From assembly GCA_001592145.1 (NCBI GenBank), contig BCWJ01000014.1:1-64000 (forward strand): DNA of 64,000 bases, in the 5' to 3' direction. The stretch's first letter is position 1, and every line of letters starts with the position of its first letter. Both the position numbers and the translations under genes were made by a program. Below the pieces are notes generated by a model that did not search any database, was not told the DNA's origin, and saw only the letters and a list, made by a program, of their open reading frames with translations. The stretch is from Xylanimicrobium pachnodae JCM 13526 = NBRC 107786 (GTDB taxonomy: Bacteria > Actinomycetota > Actinomycetes > Actinomycetales > Cellulomonadaceae). Positions 30,763 to 39,832 of this stretch are shown piece by piece.

Positions 30763-33477
30763 GTGACGACGACGGTGCCAGCAAGCCACGCGGGGACGAC
30801 GAACCACGACCGGCCACGACTTCTCCTGATCGACGGGCACTCGATGGCCTACCGTGCCTTCTTCGCGCTGCCTGACACGATGGCCACGAAGACGGGCCAG
30901 GTCACGAACGCGGTCTACGGGTTCACGTCGATGCTCACCAGGCTCCTGAGTGACGAGCAGCCGACACACGTCGCGGTGGCGTTCGACGTCTCGCGCAGAT
31001 CGTTCCGTACCGAGCGCTTCCCCGAGTACAAGGGCACGCGCTCGGAGACCCCGGCGCCGTTCCGAGGCCAGGTGCCGCTCATCAAGGAGGTCCTGGACGC
31101 GCTGCGGATCCCCACCCTGGAGCGCGAGGGGTTCGAGGCGGACGACATCATCGCCACCCTCGCCGGGCAGGCCTCCGCAGCGGGCATGTCCGTGCTGGTG
31201 TGCTCGGGCGACCGGGACTCGATCCAGCTCGTCGACGACGACGTGACGCTGCTCTACCCGCTGCGCGGCGTCTCCGAGCTGACCCGGTTCACGCCCGACG
31301 CCGTCGAGGCCAAGTACGGCGTGCCACCCGCGCAGTACCCGGACGTCGCCGCCCTGGTGGGGGAGACCAGCGACAACCTGCCCGGCGTGCCCGGGGTGGG
31401 TCCCAAGACGGCGGCGAAGTGGGTGGTCCAGTACGGCGGGCTCGAACCCCTGCTCGCGTCGGTCGGGGAGCTGAAGGGCAAGGCGGCTCAGAACCTGCGC
31501 GCCGCCGTCGACCAGGTGCGCCTCAACCGTGAGCTCAACGCCCTGCTGCGCGACGTCGCGCTGGAGTACGGGCCGGACGATCTGGCGCTGGCAGGGTTCG
31601 ACCGCGAGGCGGTGCACCGGGTGGCGGACACCCTCGAGTTCGGCACGCTGCGCGACCGGCTCCTCGCGATCGACCCGGGCACGGCGTCCGACGACGTCAC
31701 CGTGCAGGAGGGACCGGAGCTCGACGTGCTCGACCTGCCGGCGGGTGGGCTCGGCGCCTGGCTCGCGGACCGCGCGGGGCGCACCGTGGGCGTCGACGTC
31801 GCCGGGACGGGCACGCCCGTCGCAGGGGACGCGTGGCGCATCGCCCTGGCGGAGGGGGGCGAGGGCGTGTCCTACGACCTCGCCGAGATCGGCACCGACG
31901 ACGAGAACGCGCTCGCCGCCTGGCTCGCGGACGGGGACGCACCCAAGGCGCTGCACGGGGCGAAGGCCGCATGGCACGCGCTCCGAGCCCGCGGGCTCGG
32001 TCTGGACGGCGTCGTCTTCGACACGGAGCTGGCCGCCTATCTGTGCTACCCGGACCAACGCGGCTACGACCTGGGTGACCTGGTCACACGCCACCTGCAC
32101 CGCGACCTGACCGCGGCCGACGACGCCGCGCAGGGTGCGCTCGACCTCGACCTGGGTGGTGCGGGGTCGGCCGGTGCGCGCGAGGCGAACCGGGCCGCCG
32201 CGGTCGCGGACCTGGCGGTGGCGCTCGCCGGGCAGCTCGCGGACCGGGGCGCGCAGGCGCTGCTCACGGACGTCGAGCTGCCTCTGTCGTGGGTGCTGGC
32301 CCGGGTCGAGGCCACGGGCATCGCGGCGGACACGGAGTTCCTCACGGGCCTGGAGCGTGACTTCGCCGCGCAGGTGGCACGGGCGGCAGCCGAGGCGTAC
32401 GACGCCATCGGGCACGAGGTGAACCTGGGCTCGCCCAAGCAGCTCCAGGAGGTGCTCTTCGGCGAGCTCGACATGCCGAAGACGAAGAAGACGAAGACGG
32501 GCTGGACCACGGATGCGGCGGCGCTCGCCGAGCTGTTCGCCAAGACGGGGCACCCGTTCCTGGAGCACCTGCTCGCGCACCGCGACGCCGCCAAGCTGCG
32601 GGTCACGGTCGAGGGCCTGCTCAAGTCCGTGCACCCCGACGGGCGCATCCACACCACGTTCCAGCAGACGATCGCCGCGACCGGGCGGCTCAGCTCGACC
32701 GAACCGAACCTGCAGAACATCCCCATCCGCACCGAGGCGGGACGCCAGATCCGCCGGGCGTTCCGCGTGGGTGAGGGGTACGAGACCCTGGTGACCGCCG
32801 ACTACTCGCAGATCGAGATGCGGATCATGGCGCACCTGTCCGGCGACGCGGGGCTCATCGAGGCGTTCCGCTCGGGGGAGGACCTGCACCGGTACGTCGG
32901 CTCCCGGGTGTTCGGGGTGGAACCGGCCGGAGTGACCGCCCAGATGCGGTCCAAGGTCAAGGCGATGTCGTACGGCCTCGCCTACGGTCTCTCCGCCTTC
33001 GGCCTCTCCCAGCAGCTCGGCATCCCGACGGGCGAGGCGCAGGGGCTCATGGATGACTACTTCGCCCGGTTCGGCGGTGTCCGCGACTACCTGGAAGGCG
33101 TGGTGGAGGAGGCGCGGGCCGCGGGATACACGGCCACCGTGCTGGGCCGCCGCCGCTACCTGCCCGACCTGACGAGCGACAACCGCCAGCGCCGGCAGAT
33201 GGCCGAGCGCATGGCGCTGAACGCCCCGATCCAGGGCAGCGCGGCCGACATCATCAAGCTCGCCATGCTCGGCGTGCAGCGTGAGCTCGACGGGCGCGGG
33301 CTGCGGTCGCGGCTGCTGCTCCAGGTGCACGACGAGCTGGTGGTGGAGGTCGCCCCCGGCGAGCGTGAGGCGGCGGAGGATGTGCTGCGCACCCAGATGG
33401 GCGCGGCCTACGCGCTGGACGTCCCACTCGACGTCTCGGTGGGAGCGGGGGAGACGTGGCACGACGCGGGGCATTGA
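30763..33477 (+). CDS. polA: DNA polymerase I
   Basis: Pol I fills gaps and removes RNA primers. The 904-residue product has an N-terminal 5'-3' nuclease (LLIDGHSMAYRAFF, FEADDIIATLA, CSGDRDSIQL) and a helix-hairpin-helix (GVPGVGPKTAAKW). A middle domain equivalent to the 3'-5' proofreading nuclease lacks the metal-binding DxE residues, as in other actinobacterial Pol I, so it is likely inactive. The polymerase domain has motif A (DYSQIEMRIMAHLSGD, near 680), the O-helix region (KAMSYGLAYGLSAFGL) and motif C (QVHDELVVEV, near 854). Confidence 0.96.
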   Translation: MTTTVPASHAGTTNHDRPRLLLIDGHSMAYRAFFALPDTMATKTGQVTNAVYGFTSMLTRLLSDEQPTHVAVAFDVSRRSFRTERFPEYKGTRSETPAPFRGQVPLIKEVLDALRIPTLEREGFEADDIIATLAGQASAAGMSVLVCSGDRDSIQLVDDDVTLLYPLRGVSELTRFTPDAVEAKYGVPPAQYPDVAALVGETSDNLPGVPGVGPKTAAKWVVQYGGLEPLLASVGELKGKAAQNLRAAVDQVRLNRELNALLRDVALEYGPDDLALAGFDREAVHRVADTLEFGTLRDRLLAIDPGTASDDVTVQEGPELDVLDLPAGGLGAWLADRAGRTVGVDVAGTGTPVAGDAWRIALAEGGEGVSYDLAEIGTDDENALAAWLADGDAPKALHGAKAAWHALRARGLGLDGVVFDTELAAYLCYPDQRGYDLGDLVTRHLHRDLTAADDAAQGALDLDLGGAGSAGAREANRAAAVADLAVALAGQLADRGAQALLTDVELPLSWVLARVEATGIAADTEFLTGLERDFAAQVARAAAEAYDAIGHEVNLGSPKQLQEVLFGELDMPKTKKTKTGWTTDAAALAELFAKTGHPFLEHLLAHRDAAKLRVTVEGLLKSVHPDGRIHTTFQQTIAATGRLSSTEPNLQNIPIRTEAGRQIRRAFRVGEGYETLVTADYSQIEMRIMAHLSGDAGLIEAFRSGEDLHRYVGSRVFGVEPAGVTAQMRSKVKAMSYGLAYGLSAFGLSQQLGIPTGEAQGLMDDYFARFGGVRDYLEGVVEEARAAGYTATVLGRRRYLPDLTSDNRQRRQMAERMALNAPIQGSAADIIKLAMLGVQRELDGRGLRSRLLLQVHDELVVEVAPGEREAAEDVLRTQMGAAYALDVPLDVSVGAGETWHDAGH

Positions 33478-33565
33478 CAGGAGCCCAGGACGGGCGCACC
33501 GGTCCGGGAGAGTCAGGCGCGATCCCTCGGCACGCCAGTTCTCGCGGCGCGGGCCGCGACTCCGC

Positions 33566-33571
33566 TAGGGT
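33566..33571 (+). promoter_or_regulatory. Candidate -10 box (TAGGGT) for the DUF368 gene
   Basis: TAGGGT lies 10 bases before the GTG at 33582, another near-leaderless arrangement. It supports that GTG over in-frame codons overlapping the end of polA. Confidence 0.4.
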
Positions 33572-33581
33572 CTCGGGTCTT

Positions 33582-34472
33582 GTGGACTGGTTCATCCGCC
33601 TGATCAAGGGCGTCATCATCTCGCTCGGCTTCATCCTGCCCGGAGTCTCGGGCGGGGTGCTCGCGGCCATCCTCGGCATCTACGAGCGGATCTTGCACTT
33701 CCTCGCGCACATCACGCGCGACTTCGTGAAGAACGTCCTGTACTTCCTGCCGGTGGGCATCGGCGGCATCCTGGGACTCGTCCTGCTGAGCAGGCCGTTG
33801 GAGGCCGTGCTCGACCCGGCGCGGCAGGTGTTCGACCCCGCGGTGACGAACTGGCGCACCGCTCTCCTGTGGGGGTTCGCGGGTGCCATCCTCGGCACGC
33901 TGCCCTCGTTGCTGCGGGAGTCGACATCCCGGTCCCGCCGGGACTCCACCGACGTGCTGTGGCTGGTCGGCACCGTCGTCGTCGGTGGCACGGTCCTGTA
34001 CGTGCTGCCCGCCGTGGGCGGCACCGTCCCGGCGAACTTCCTCGGGTTCGTGCTCGCGGGTGCGATCATCGCGCTCGGTGTCCTGGTGCCCGGGCTCTCC
34101 CCGTCGAACCTGCTGCTGATCCTGGGGCTGTTCAGCCCGATGCTCCAGGGCTTCTCCGATCGCGATCTGCTCGGCACGTTCCTGCCGATCGCCCTCGGCG
34201 CCCTGGCCGTGCTCGTCCTGTTCTCCAAGTTCATGGAGCGCATGATCGAGCGCCACCATTCGCGCGCCTACCACTTCATCATCGGCCTGGTGATCGCGTC
34301 GACGATCCTGATCGTCGTGCCGACGCAGAGTGCGGAGGCGATCGACTACACGGGCGTCGGCCTCAAGACCGTGCTGGCCGCCGCGGGGCTCTTCGTCGTC
34401 GGTCTGGCGCTCGGGCTGTGGACCGCCCGGTTGGAGAGCAAGTACAAGACCGTCGAGGAGCCGGCGCCGTGA
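33582..34472 (+). CDS. DUF368 membrane protein (putative polyprenyl-phosphate flippase family)
   Basis: The 296-residue product has about eight hydrophobic helices and two related glycine/proline motifs, ILPGVSGG near residue 15 and LVPGLSPSN in the second half, as expected of the DUF368 family's inverted repeat. Members of this family (PopT-like) have been linked to recycling undecaprenyl phosphate across the membrane. The GTG at 33582 starts the conserved sequence directly. The stop overlaps the next gene (GTGA). Confidence 0.85.
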   Translation: MDWFIRLIKGVIISLGFILPGVSGGVLAAILGIYERILHFLAHITRDFVKNVLYFLPVGIGGILGLVLLSRPLEAVLDPARQVFDPAVTNWRTALLWGFAGAILGTLPSLLRESTSRSRRDSTDVLWLVGTVVVGGTVLYVLPAVGGTVPANFLGFVLAGAIIALGVLVPGLSPSNLLLILGLFSPMLQGFSDRDLLGTFLPIALGALAVLVLFSKFMERMIERHHSRAYHFIIGLVIASTILIVVPTQSAEAIDYTGVGLKTVLAAAGLFVVGLALGLWTARLESKYKTVEEPAP

Positions 34473-34816
34473 CGGACCGCTTGGCTGCCATGACGTTCGC
34501 GAGCATCTACCCGATGTACGTCGCGAAGGTCGAGCGCAAGGGCCGCACGGTCGCGGAGCTGCACACCGTCATCGGGTGGCTCACGGGGTACGACGACGCC
34601 GGGATCGCTGCGTGCGTGGCCGACGAGCGGACGTTCGAGGAGTTCTTCGCGCAGGCACCCGCCCTGAACCCGGACGCTGCCCTGATCACCGGCGTCATCT
34701 GCGGGTACCGCGTCGAGGAGATCACCGACCCGCTCCACCAGAAGGTGCGCTGGCTCGACAAGCTGGTGGACGAGCTGGCCCGCGGCAAGAAGATGACGAG
34801 CATCCTGCGTTCCTGA
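34469..34816 (+). CDS. DUF2200 family protein
   Basis: The 115-residue soluble protein matches the DUF2200 family, whose hallmark is FASIYPMYVAKVERKGRT at the start, followed by VIGWLTGYD and ICGYRVEEI. No catalytic motif is evident and the function of the family is unknown. The GTG start overlaps the DUF368 stop by four bases, so the genes are co-translated. Confidence 0.85.
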   Translation: MTDRLAAMTFASIYPMYVAKVERKGRTVAELHTVIGWLTGYDDAGIAACVADERTFEEFFAQAPALNPDAALITGVICGYRVEEITDPLHQKVRWLDKLVDELARGKKMTSILRS

Positions 34817-34924
34817 CCCGCAGAAGCAGGGCCCGGGAAACACGGACGCGTGGCACGCCGCACGTCCGGTCGCGAGACGCCCCGACGGCATCGGGCGTCC
34901 GCCGGTCGGGGAGTCTGGAGCCTC

Positions 34925-36058
34925 GTGACCACACCTGCCGCACCGATGCGTACCTGTCCCACCACGACCACCCATCCGGCGGAGACCGCCGGACCCGGCA
35001 CCGGACCCGCCGCCTCCCGCCCCGGACGTGACCGCCTCAAGGCGGCCGGCGTCGCCGCCGCGTTCGGCGCGGGGCTCGTCTCCGCCGTGCAGAGCCACGT
35101 GAACGGCTCGCTCACCGCCGAGGTCGGCAACGGCATCGTCGTCGCCACCATCAGCTTCGCCTCCGCCACGGTGATCCTCGCGCTCCTGCTGCTGTTCGTC
35201 CCGCGGGCCCGTTGCGGCGTCGGACGCGTCGTGGCCTCGGTGCGTGCTGGTCGCAAGAACACCAGCGACGCCGTACGCGCCATCCACCGGGGAGTACCTG
35301 GCATCGGCCGACTGCGCTGGTTCCAGGTGATCGGCGGCGCGGCCGGTGGCCTGTTCGTCGTCGCGCAGGGCATCACCGTCGGATCCCTGGGCGTGGCGAT
35401 GTTCGTCGTCGCCGTGACCGCCGGGCAGTCGGTGTCCTCGCTGTTCTGCGACATGCTCGGGTTCGCTCCGGGTGGCCGACGGCCCGTCACGCTGGGTCGG
35501 GCGGTCGGGCCCGCGCTGGCCATCGCGGCCGTGCTGGTGGCGCAGTGGTCCCGCCTCGGGGCCGCCCACCAGCTCTACCTCATTGCGCTGCCGATGATCG
35601 CGGGCGTGTTCGTCGCCGCGCAGCACGCCGTCAACGGCCGCGTCGAGACGACGGCGGCGACCGCGCCGTTCGGGCCGCAAGTGGACCGCATGCCTGGTGC
35701 CCTGGCGGCCACCTTCATCAACTTCCTGGTGGGCACGGTCGCCCTGCTGGTGGTGGTGTCGGCGGCCCTCGTCATCCAGGGGTGGCCCGCCGGTCAGTTC
35801 CCGAGCGAGTGGTGGATGTACACGGGCGGCGCCCTGGGCGTCGTGTTCATCGGGACGGCCGCCGCCGTCGTGCACCGCATCGGCGCACTCCTGCTGGCGC
35901 TCTCGCTCATCGCCGGCCAGATCACGGGCGCGATCGTGCTCGACGTGACGGTGCGTGACCTGCCGCTGAGCACCAGCGCGCTGGTCGCGGTGGCCCTGAC
36001 ACTGGGCGCGATCGCCGTGCCGGCTCTCACGACCCGTGTCCCGGCCGCCGGTCGCTGA
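34925..36058 (+). CDS. DMT-superfamily membrane protein (YdcZ/DUF606 type)
   Basis: The 377-residue product has about ten hydrophobic helices in two related halves, each opening with an AVQSHVNG- or AAQHAVNG-like motif, the mark of the YdcZ (DUF606) branch of drug/metabolite transporters. Most family members are single-domain, so this is the fused two-domain form. The first 35 residues are Thr/Pro-rich and polar. I chose the GTG at 34925 for its GGAG upstream. No substrate can be assigned. Confidence 0.75.
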   Translation: MTTPAAPMRTCPTTTTHPAETAGPGTGPAASRPGRDRLKAAGVAAAFGAGLVSAVQSHVNGSLTAEVGNGIVVATISFASATVILALLLLFVPRARCGVGRVVASVRAGRKNTSDAVRAIHRGVPGIGRLRWFQVIGGAAGGLFVVAQGITVGSLGVAMFVVAVTAGQSVSSLFCDMLGFAPGGRRPVTLGRAVGPALAIAAVLVAQWSRLGAAHQLYLIALPMIAGVFVAAQHAVNGRVETTAATAPFGPQVDRMPGALAATFINFLVGTVALLVVVSAALVIQGWPAGQFPSEWWMYTGGALGVVFIGTAAAVVHRIGALLLALSLIAGQITGAIVLDVTVRDLPLSTSALVAVALTLGAIAVPALTTRVPAAGR

Positions 36059-36078
36059 CCCGCGCCGGGTGAGCGCCG

Positions 36079-36975
36079 TCAGGGCCGCTGCGTGACGAAC
36101 ACGGCCGTTCCGGGCAGGGAGGCGCCCCGCTCGGGGCCCCAGCCGCCCCAGACCTGCGTGTTCCAGGCGGGCCACTCCGGTTCGACGACGTCGAGCAGCG
36201 TGAGCCCTGCGGCGACGACGTCGCGCACGTGGTCGCCCAGGGTGCGGTGGTACTCGGCGTACACGACGCGCCCCGCGGCCAGCTCGACGTAGGGGCGGCG
36301 GTCGAAGTACGAGCGGGTCGCGGTGAGCCCGTGCCGGGTCGGGTCGTCGGGGAACGCCCAGCGCAGCGGGTGCGTCACCGAGAACACCCAGCGCCCGCCG
36401 GGGCGCAGCACGCGCGCGGCCTCGGCGTGGACGCGGGCGGCGTCGGGCACGAACGGGATCGCCCCGAAGGACGTGAAGACGACGTCGAAGGTGCGGTCCG
36501 GGAACGGGAGCGCGCGGGCGTCCGCCTGGACCACGGGCACCCGCACGCCCGCGGCGGCGTCGAGCGGGGCGCCGCCGCGCAGCATCCGGCCGGAGACGTC
36601 GGTGGCGACCGCGTGCGCGCCCTGCGTCGCCAGCCAGCGGGAGCACTGCGCGGCGCCCGCCCCCACCTCCAGCACGCGGCGGTCCGCGACGTCGCCGAGC
36701 AGCCCGGCCTCGGCCTCCGTGAGCCCCTCGGGGCCCCACCGGAACTCCGCGGCGCCCAGGAACGCGCCGTGCTCGTCCAGGTACTCGGCCGCGTTCGCGT
36801 CCCACCACCCGCGCCCCGCCGCGCCGCCCGCGGCGTCGGGCACGTCCCGGTAGCCGACGTCGTCGGGGTCGAGCCGGTGCCCGACGTCGTCAGGATCGCG
36901 GCGGTGCGCGACGTCGTCGCGGTGTGGAGCGCCGACGACGCCGGGGCGCTTCGCGGAACCTCGCTGATCAGTCAC
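36079..36975 (-). CDS. Class I SAM-dependent methyltransferase
   Basis: The 298-residue product has the SAM motif VLEVGAGAAQCSRWL, the acidic ATDVSGRML, VQADARALPFPDRTFDVV and the post-motif RPGGRWVFSVTHP. The conserved start WDANAAEYLDEHGAFLG suggests a small-molecule methyltransferase. The first 50 residues are not conserved and include a 9-residue repeat, RxDPDDVGH-like, encoded by a 27-base tandem repeat. The GTG at 36975 has CAGGAT 6 bases upstream, a weak leaderless promoter, divergent from pfkA. Confidence 0.8.
   Translation of the reverse strand: MTDQRGSAKRPGVVGAPHRDDVAHRRDPDDVGHRLDPDDVGYRDVPDAAGGAAGRGWWDANAAEYLDEHGAFLGAAEFRWGPEGLTEAEAGLLGDVADRRVLEVGAGAAQCSRWLATQGAHAVATDVSGRMLRGGAPLDAAAGVRVPVVQADARALPFPDRTFDVVFTSFGAIPFVPDAARVHAEAARVLRPGGRWVFSVTHPLRWAFPDDPTRHGLTATRSYFDRRPYVELAAGRVVYAEYHRTLGDHVRDVVAAGLTLLDVVEPEWPAWNTQVWGGWGPERGASLPGTAVFVTQRP
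36854..36927 (-). repeat. 27-base tandem repeat, about 2.7 copies
   Basis: Units begin at 36854, 36881 and 36908, each carrying GACGTCGTC. The period keeps frame and gives the nine-residue DPDDVG repeats near the N-terminus of the methyltransferase. Copies one and two differ at only a few bases. Confidence 0.75.
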
Positions 36976-37041
36976 GGTCCAATCCTGCCGCCGGGGCCGC
37001 CCGCAGACGACATCCGGCACGACGTGGACAGGCCACACCGT

Positions 37042-37047
37042 TAGGAT
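37042..37047 (+). promoter_or_regulatory. Candidate -10 box (TAGGAT) of pfkA
   Basis: TAGGAT lies 63 bases before the pfkA start in the gap shared with the divergent methyltransferase gene. A matched -35 box at normal spacing is not evident. Confidence 0.4.
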
Positions 37048-37110
37048 CGGTGCGGCGCGCGCGGCGCGCCTCCAACGCGAACAACCCGATCCGAACCCTG
37101 GGGGATGCAC

Positions 37111-38136
37111 GTGCGAGTCGGACTCCTGACCGGAGGCGGGGACGTCCCCGGCCTCAACGCGGCGATCCGTGCGGTGGTCAAGCGTGGGGAGGGCGAGCAC
37201 GGCCACTCGATCATCGGTTTCCGCAACGGCTGGCGGGGTCTGGCCGACGGCGACGTGATGCCGCTGGGGCGCCAGCAGATCCGTAACGTGCTCCCCATCG
37301 GTGGCACGCTGCTCGGCACGGCTCGGTTCCACCCGCACTCCGACGACGGCGGCATGGATGCTGTGCTCGCCACCCTCGAGGCGGAACGCATCGAGGCGCT
37401 CATCGTCATCGGCGGCGACGGCACGCTGCACGCGGCCAGCAAGGTGGCCGAGGCCGGGATCAACATCGTGGCCATCCCCAAGACGATCGACAACGACGTG
37501 TGGGGTACCGATCGCTCGATCGGCTTCGACACCGCGGTGACCATCGCGACCGAGGCCGTCGACCGCATCCACACCACGGCGGAGTCGCACAACCGCGTCA
37601 TGATCATCGAGGTCATGGGGCGTCACGCCGGCTGGATCGCGGCGACGTCGGGCATCGCGGGCGGGGCTGAGATCGTGCTGGCCCCCGAGGACCCGTTCGA
37701 CATCGACAAGATCGTCAAGTTCCTGCGGCACCGCCACCGTGCGCACGCGAGCTTCTCCATCCTGGTGGTCGCGGAGGGTGCCGCGCCCGCCCCGGGCACG
37801 TCGATGGAGTACGAGACGCAGGTGGGCCGGTTCGGCGAGATCATCGCCGGGTCCATCTCGGAGCGCCTGAAGATCGAGATCGCCGAGCGCACCGGGTTCG
37901 ACACCCGCGTCACGGTGCTCGGCCACATCCAGCGCGGCGGCACGCCGACGCCGGCGGACCGCATCCTGGGCTCACGCTTCGGCGTCGCCGCGATCGATGC
38001 GGTGACGCGGGGCGAGACCGGGGTGATGACGGCGCTGCGCGGGGACGAGATCGTGCTGGTCCCGCTCGCGGAGATCGCCGGGAAGGTCAAGCACGTCCCG
38101 ATGGAGCTCCTCGATGTCGCTCAGGCGCTCGCCTGA
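37111..38136 (+). CDS. pfkA: 6-phosphofructokinase
   Basis: The enzyme phosphorylates fructose 6-phosphate. The 341-residue product has GLLTGGGDVPGLNAAIR, the nucleotide motif IGGDGTL, the catalytic PKTIDNDV, and MGRHAGWIA. In E. coli numbering Gly104 is kept (favours ATP), but the residue at 124 is Lys rather than Gly, as in PPi-type and several actinobacterial enzymes, so donor choice is uncertain. I chose the GTG at 37111: a GGGG tract ends 6 bases upstream and it gives the family start, whereas the ATG at 37105 touches that tract. Confidence 0.93.
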   Translation: MRVGLLTGGGDVPGLNAAIRAVVKRGEGEHGHSIIGFRNGWRGLADGDVMPLGRQQIRNVLPIGGTLLGTARFHPHSDDGGMDAVLATLEAERIEALIVIGGDGTLHAASKVAEAGINIVAIPKTIDNDVWGTDRSIGFDTAVTIATEAVDRIHTTAESHNRVMIIEVMGRHAGWIAATSGIAGGAEIVLAPEDPFDIDKIVKFLRHRHRAHASFSILVVAEGAAPAPGTSMEYETQVGRFGEIIAGSISERLKIEIAERTGFDTRVTVLGHIQRGGTPTPADRILGSRFGVAAIDAVTRGETGVMTALRGDEIVLVPLAEIAGKVKHVPMELLDVAQALA

Positions 38137-38160
38137 TTCGCTCGTACTGCCAGAAATCGC

Positions 38161-38166
38161 TAAGAT
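38161..38166 (+). promoter_or_regulatory. Candidate -10 box (TAAGAT) of rpsA
   Basis: TAAGAT is followed by a leader of about 95 bases before rpsA, long enough for control of translation by S1 itself. TTCGCT at 38137-38142 is a possible -35 with an 18-base spacer. Confidence 0.45.
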
Positions 38167-38265
38167 GTTTGGCGGTGCCGTGCGCCTGTTGGCCGGTTCT
38201 CCGGTCCGGGTGCCGCACCAGTCCCTGCCCGCCCGACTCCCTGTCCACATCGGAGCATCCACTTC

Positions 38266-39729
38266 ATGACCATCTCTACCCGGTCCGTCCCGCAGGTCGC
38301 CATCAACGACATCGGCACCTCGGAAGACCTCCTGGCCGCCATCGACGCCACCATCAAGAACTTCAACGATGGCGACATCGTCGAGGGCACGATCGTCAAG
38401 GTCGACCGTGACGAGGTCCTCCTCGACATCGGCTACAAGACCGAGGGTGTGATCCCCTCGCGCGAGCTGTCCATCAAGCACGACGTCGACCCGTCCGAGG
38501 TCGTGAACCTCGGTGACGTCGTCGAGGCCCTCGTTCTCCAGAAGGAGGACAAGGAAGGCCGCCTCATCCTGTCCAAGAAGCGCGCCCAGTACGAGCGCGC
38601 CTGGGGCACGATCGAGAAGATCAAGGAAGAGGACGGCGTCGTCACCGGCACCGTCATCGAGGTCGTCAAGGGCGGCCTCATCCTCGACATCGGCCTGCGC
38701 GGCTTCCTGCCCGCGTCGCTCGTGGAGATGCGTCGTGTCCGCGACCTCATGCCGTACGTCGGCAAGGAGATCGAGGCGAAGATCATCGAGCTCGACAAGA
38801 ACCGCAACAACGTGGTCCTCTCGCGCCGTGCCTGGCTCGAGCAGACCCAGTCCGAGGTGCGCTCCACCTTCCTGCAGACGCTGCAGAAGGGCCAGGTCCG
38901 CCCCGGTGTGGTCTCGTCGATCGTCAACTTCGGTGCGTTCGTGGACCTCGGCGGCGTCGACGGTCTGGTGCACGTCTCCGAGCTGTCCTGGAAGCACATC
39001 GACCACCCGTCCGAGGTCGTCGAGGTGGGCCAGGAGGTCACGGTCGAGGTCCTGGACGTCGACTTCGACCGCGAGCGTGTCTCCCTGTCGCTGAAGGCGA
39101 CGCAGGAGGACCCGTGGCAGACCTTCGCGCGCACCCACGCCATCGGCCAGGTCGTGCCCGGCAAGGTCACCAAGCTGGTCCCGTTCGGTGCGTTCGTCCG
39201 CGTCGAGGACGGCATCGAGGGCCTGGTGCACATCTCGGAGCTGGCCGTCCGTCACGTCGAGCTGCCCGAGCAGGTCGTCACGGTGGGCCAGGAGGTGTTC
39301 GTCAAGGTCATCGACATCGACCTGGAGCGCCGCCGCATCTCGCTGTCGCTCAAGCAGGCCAACGAGGGCGTGGACCCGGAGTCCGAGGACTTCGACCCCG
39401 CGCTGTACGGCATGGCTGCCGAGTACGACGAGAACGGCGAGTACAAGTACCCCGAGGGCTTCGACCCGGAGACCAACGAGTGGCTCGAGGGCTTCGAGGC
39501 GCAGCGCGAGGCCTGGGAGGCCGAGTACGCCAAGGCCCACGAGCGCTGGACGGCGCACCGCGAGCAGGTGCGTGCGGCCTACGCCGCCGACGCCGACGCC
39601 GCGTCGGACACCGGTGCGAGCGCCGCCTCCTCCTCGTACTCCTCGGCTCCGGCCGCGGTCGAGGCGTCCGGTACTCTCGCGTCGGACGAGGCGCTTGCCG
39701 CGCTCCGCGAGAAGCTGACGGGCAACTGA
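38266..39729 (+). CDS. rpsA: 30S ribosomal protein S1
   Basis: S1 binds mRNA during initiation. The 487-residue product has four S1/OB domains at about 34-103, 120-187, 208-276 and 293-362; the third and fourth show the full pattern FGAFVDLGGVDGLVHVSEL and FGAFVRVEDGIEGLVHISEL. A charged, Glu/Tyr/Ala-rich tail of 120 residues follows. Four domains, not six, is usual for actinobacteria. Codon use is strongly biased, as expected for a highly expressed gene. A terminator hairpin follows. Confidence 0.96.
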   Translation: MTISTRSVPQVAINDIGTSEDLLAAIDATIKNFNDGDIVEGTIVKVDRDEVLLDIGYKTEGVIPSRELSIKHDVDPSEVVNLGDVVEALVLQKEDKEGRLILSKKRAQYERAWGTIEKIKEEDGVVTGTVIEVVKGGLILDIGLRGFLPASLVEMRRVRDLMPYVGKEIEAKIIELDKNRNNVVLSRRAWLEQTQSEVRSTFLQTLQKGQVRPGVVSSIVNFGAFVDLGGVDGLVHVSELSWKHIDHPSEVVEVGQEVTVEVLDVDFDRERVSLSLKATQEDPWQTFARTHAIGQVVPGKVTKLVPFGAFVRVEDGIEGLVHISELAVRHVELPEQVVTVGQEVFVKVIDIDLERRRISLSLKQANEGVDPESEDFDPALYGMAAEYDENGEYKYPEGFDPETNEWLEGFEAQREAWEAEYAKAHERWTAHREQVRAAYAADADAASDTGASAASSSYSSAPAAVEASGTLASDEALAALREKLTGN

Positions 39730-39771
39730 TCACCGGGCCGTAAGGCACGGAAGATCGCCTGATCACGCGCG

Positions 39772-39806
39772 AGCCCGCCACCCCCACAAGGGGTGGCGGG
39801 CTTTCG
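39772..39806 (+). terminator. Rho-independent terminator after rpsA
   Basis: A 13-bp perfect stem (39772-39784 with 39790-39802) around a CACAA loop is followed by TTCGT. It lies 42 bases after the rpsA stop. Confidence 0.85.
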
Positions 39807-39819
39807 TCGTCCCGGGACC

Positions 39820-39825
39820 TATCGT
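39820..39825 (+). promoter_or_regulatory. Candidate -10 box (TATCGT) of the leaderless Nudix gene
   Basis: TATCGT ends 7 bases before the ATG at 39833 and directly follows the rpsA terminator. It favours that ATG over the GTG at 39824, which overlaps the box. Confidence 0.5.
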
Positions 39826-39832
39826 GAGCGTC

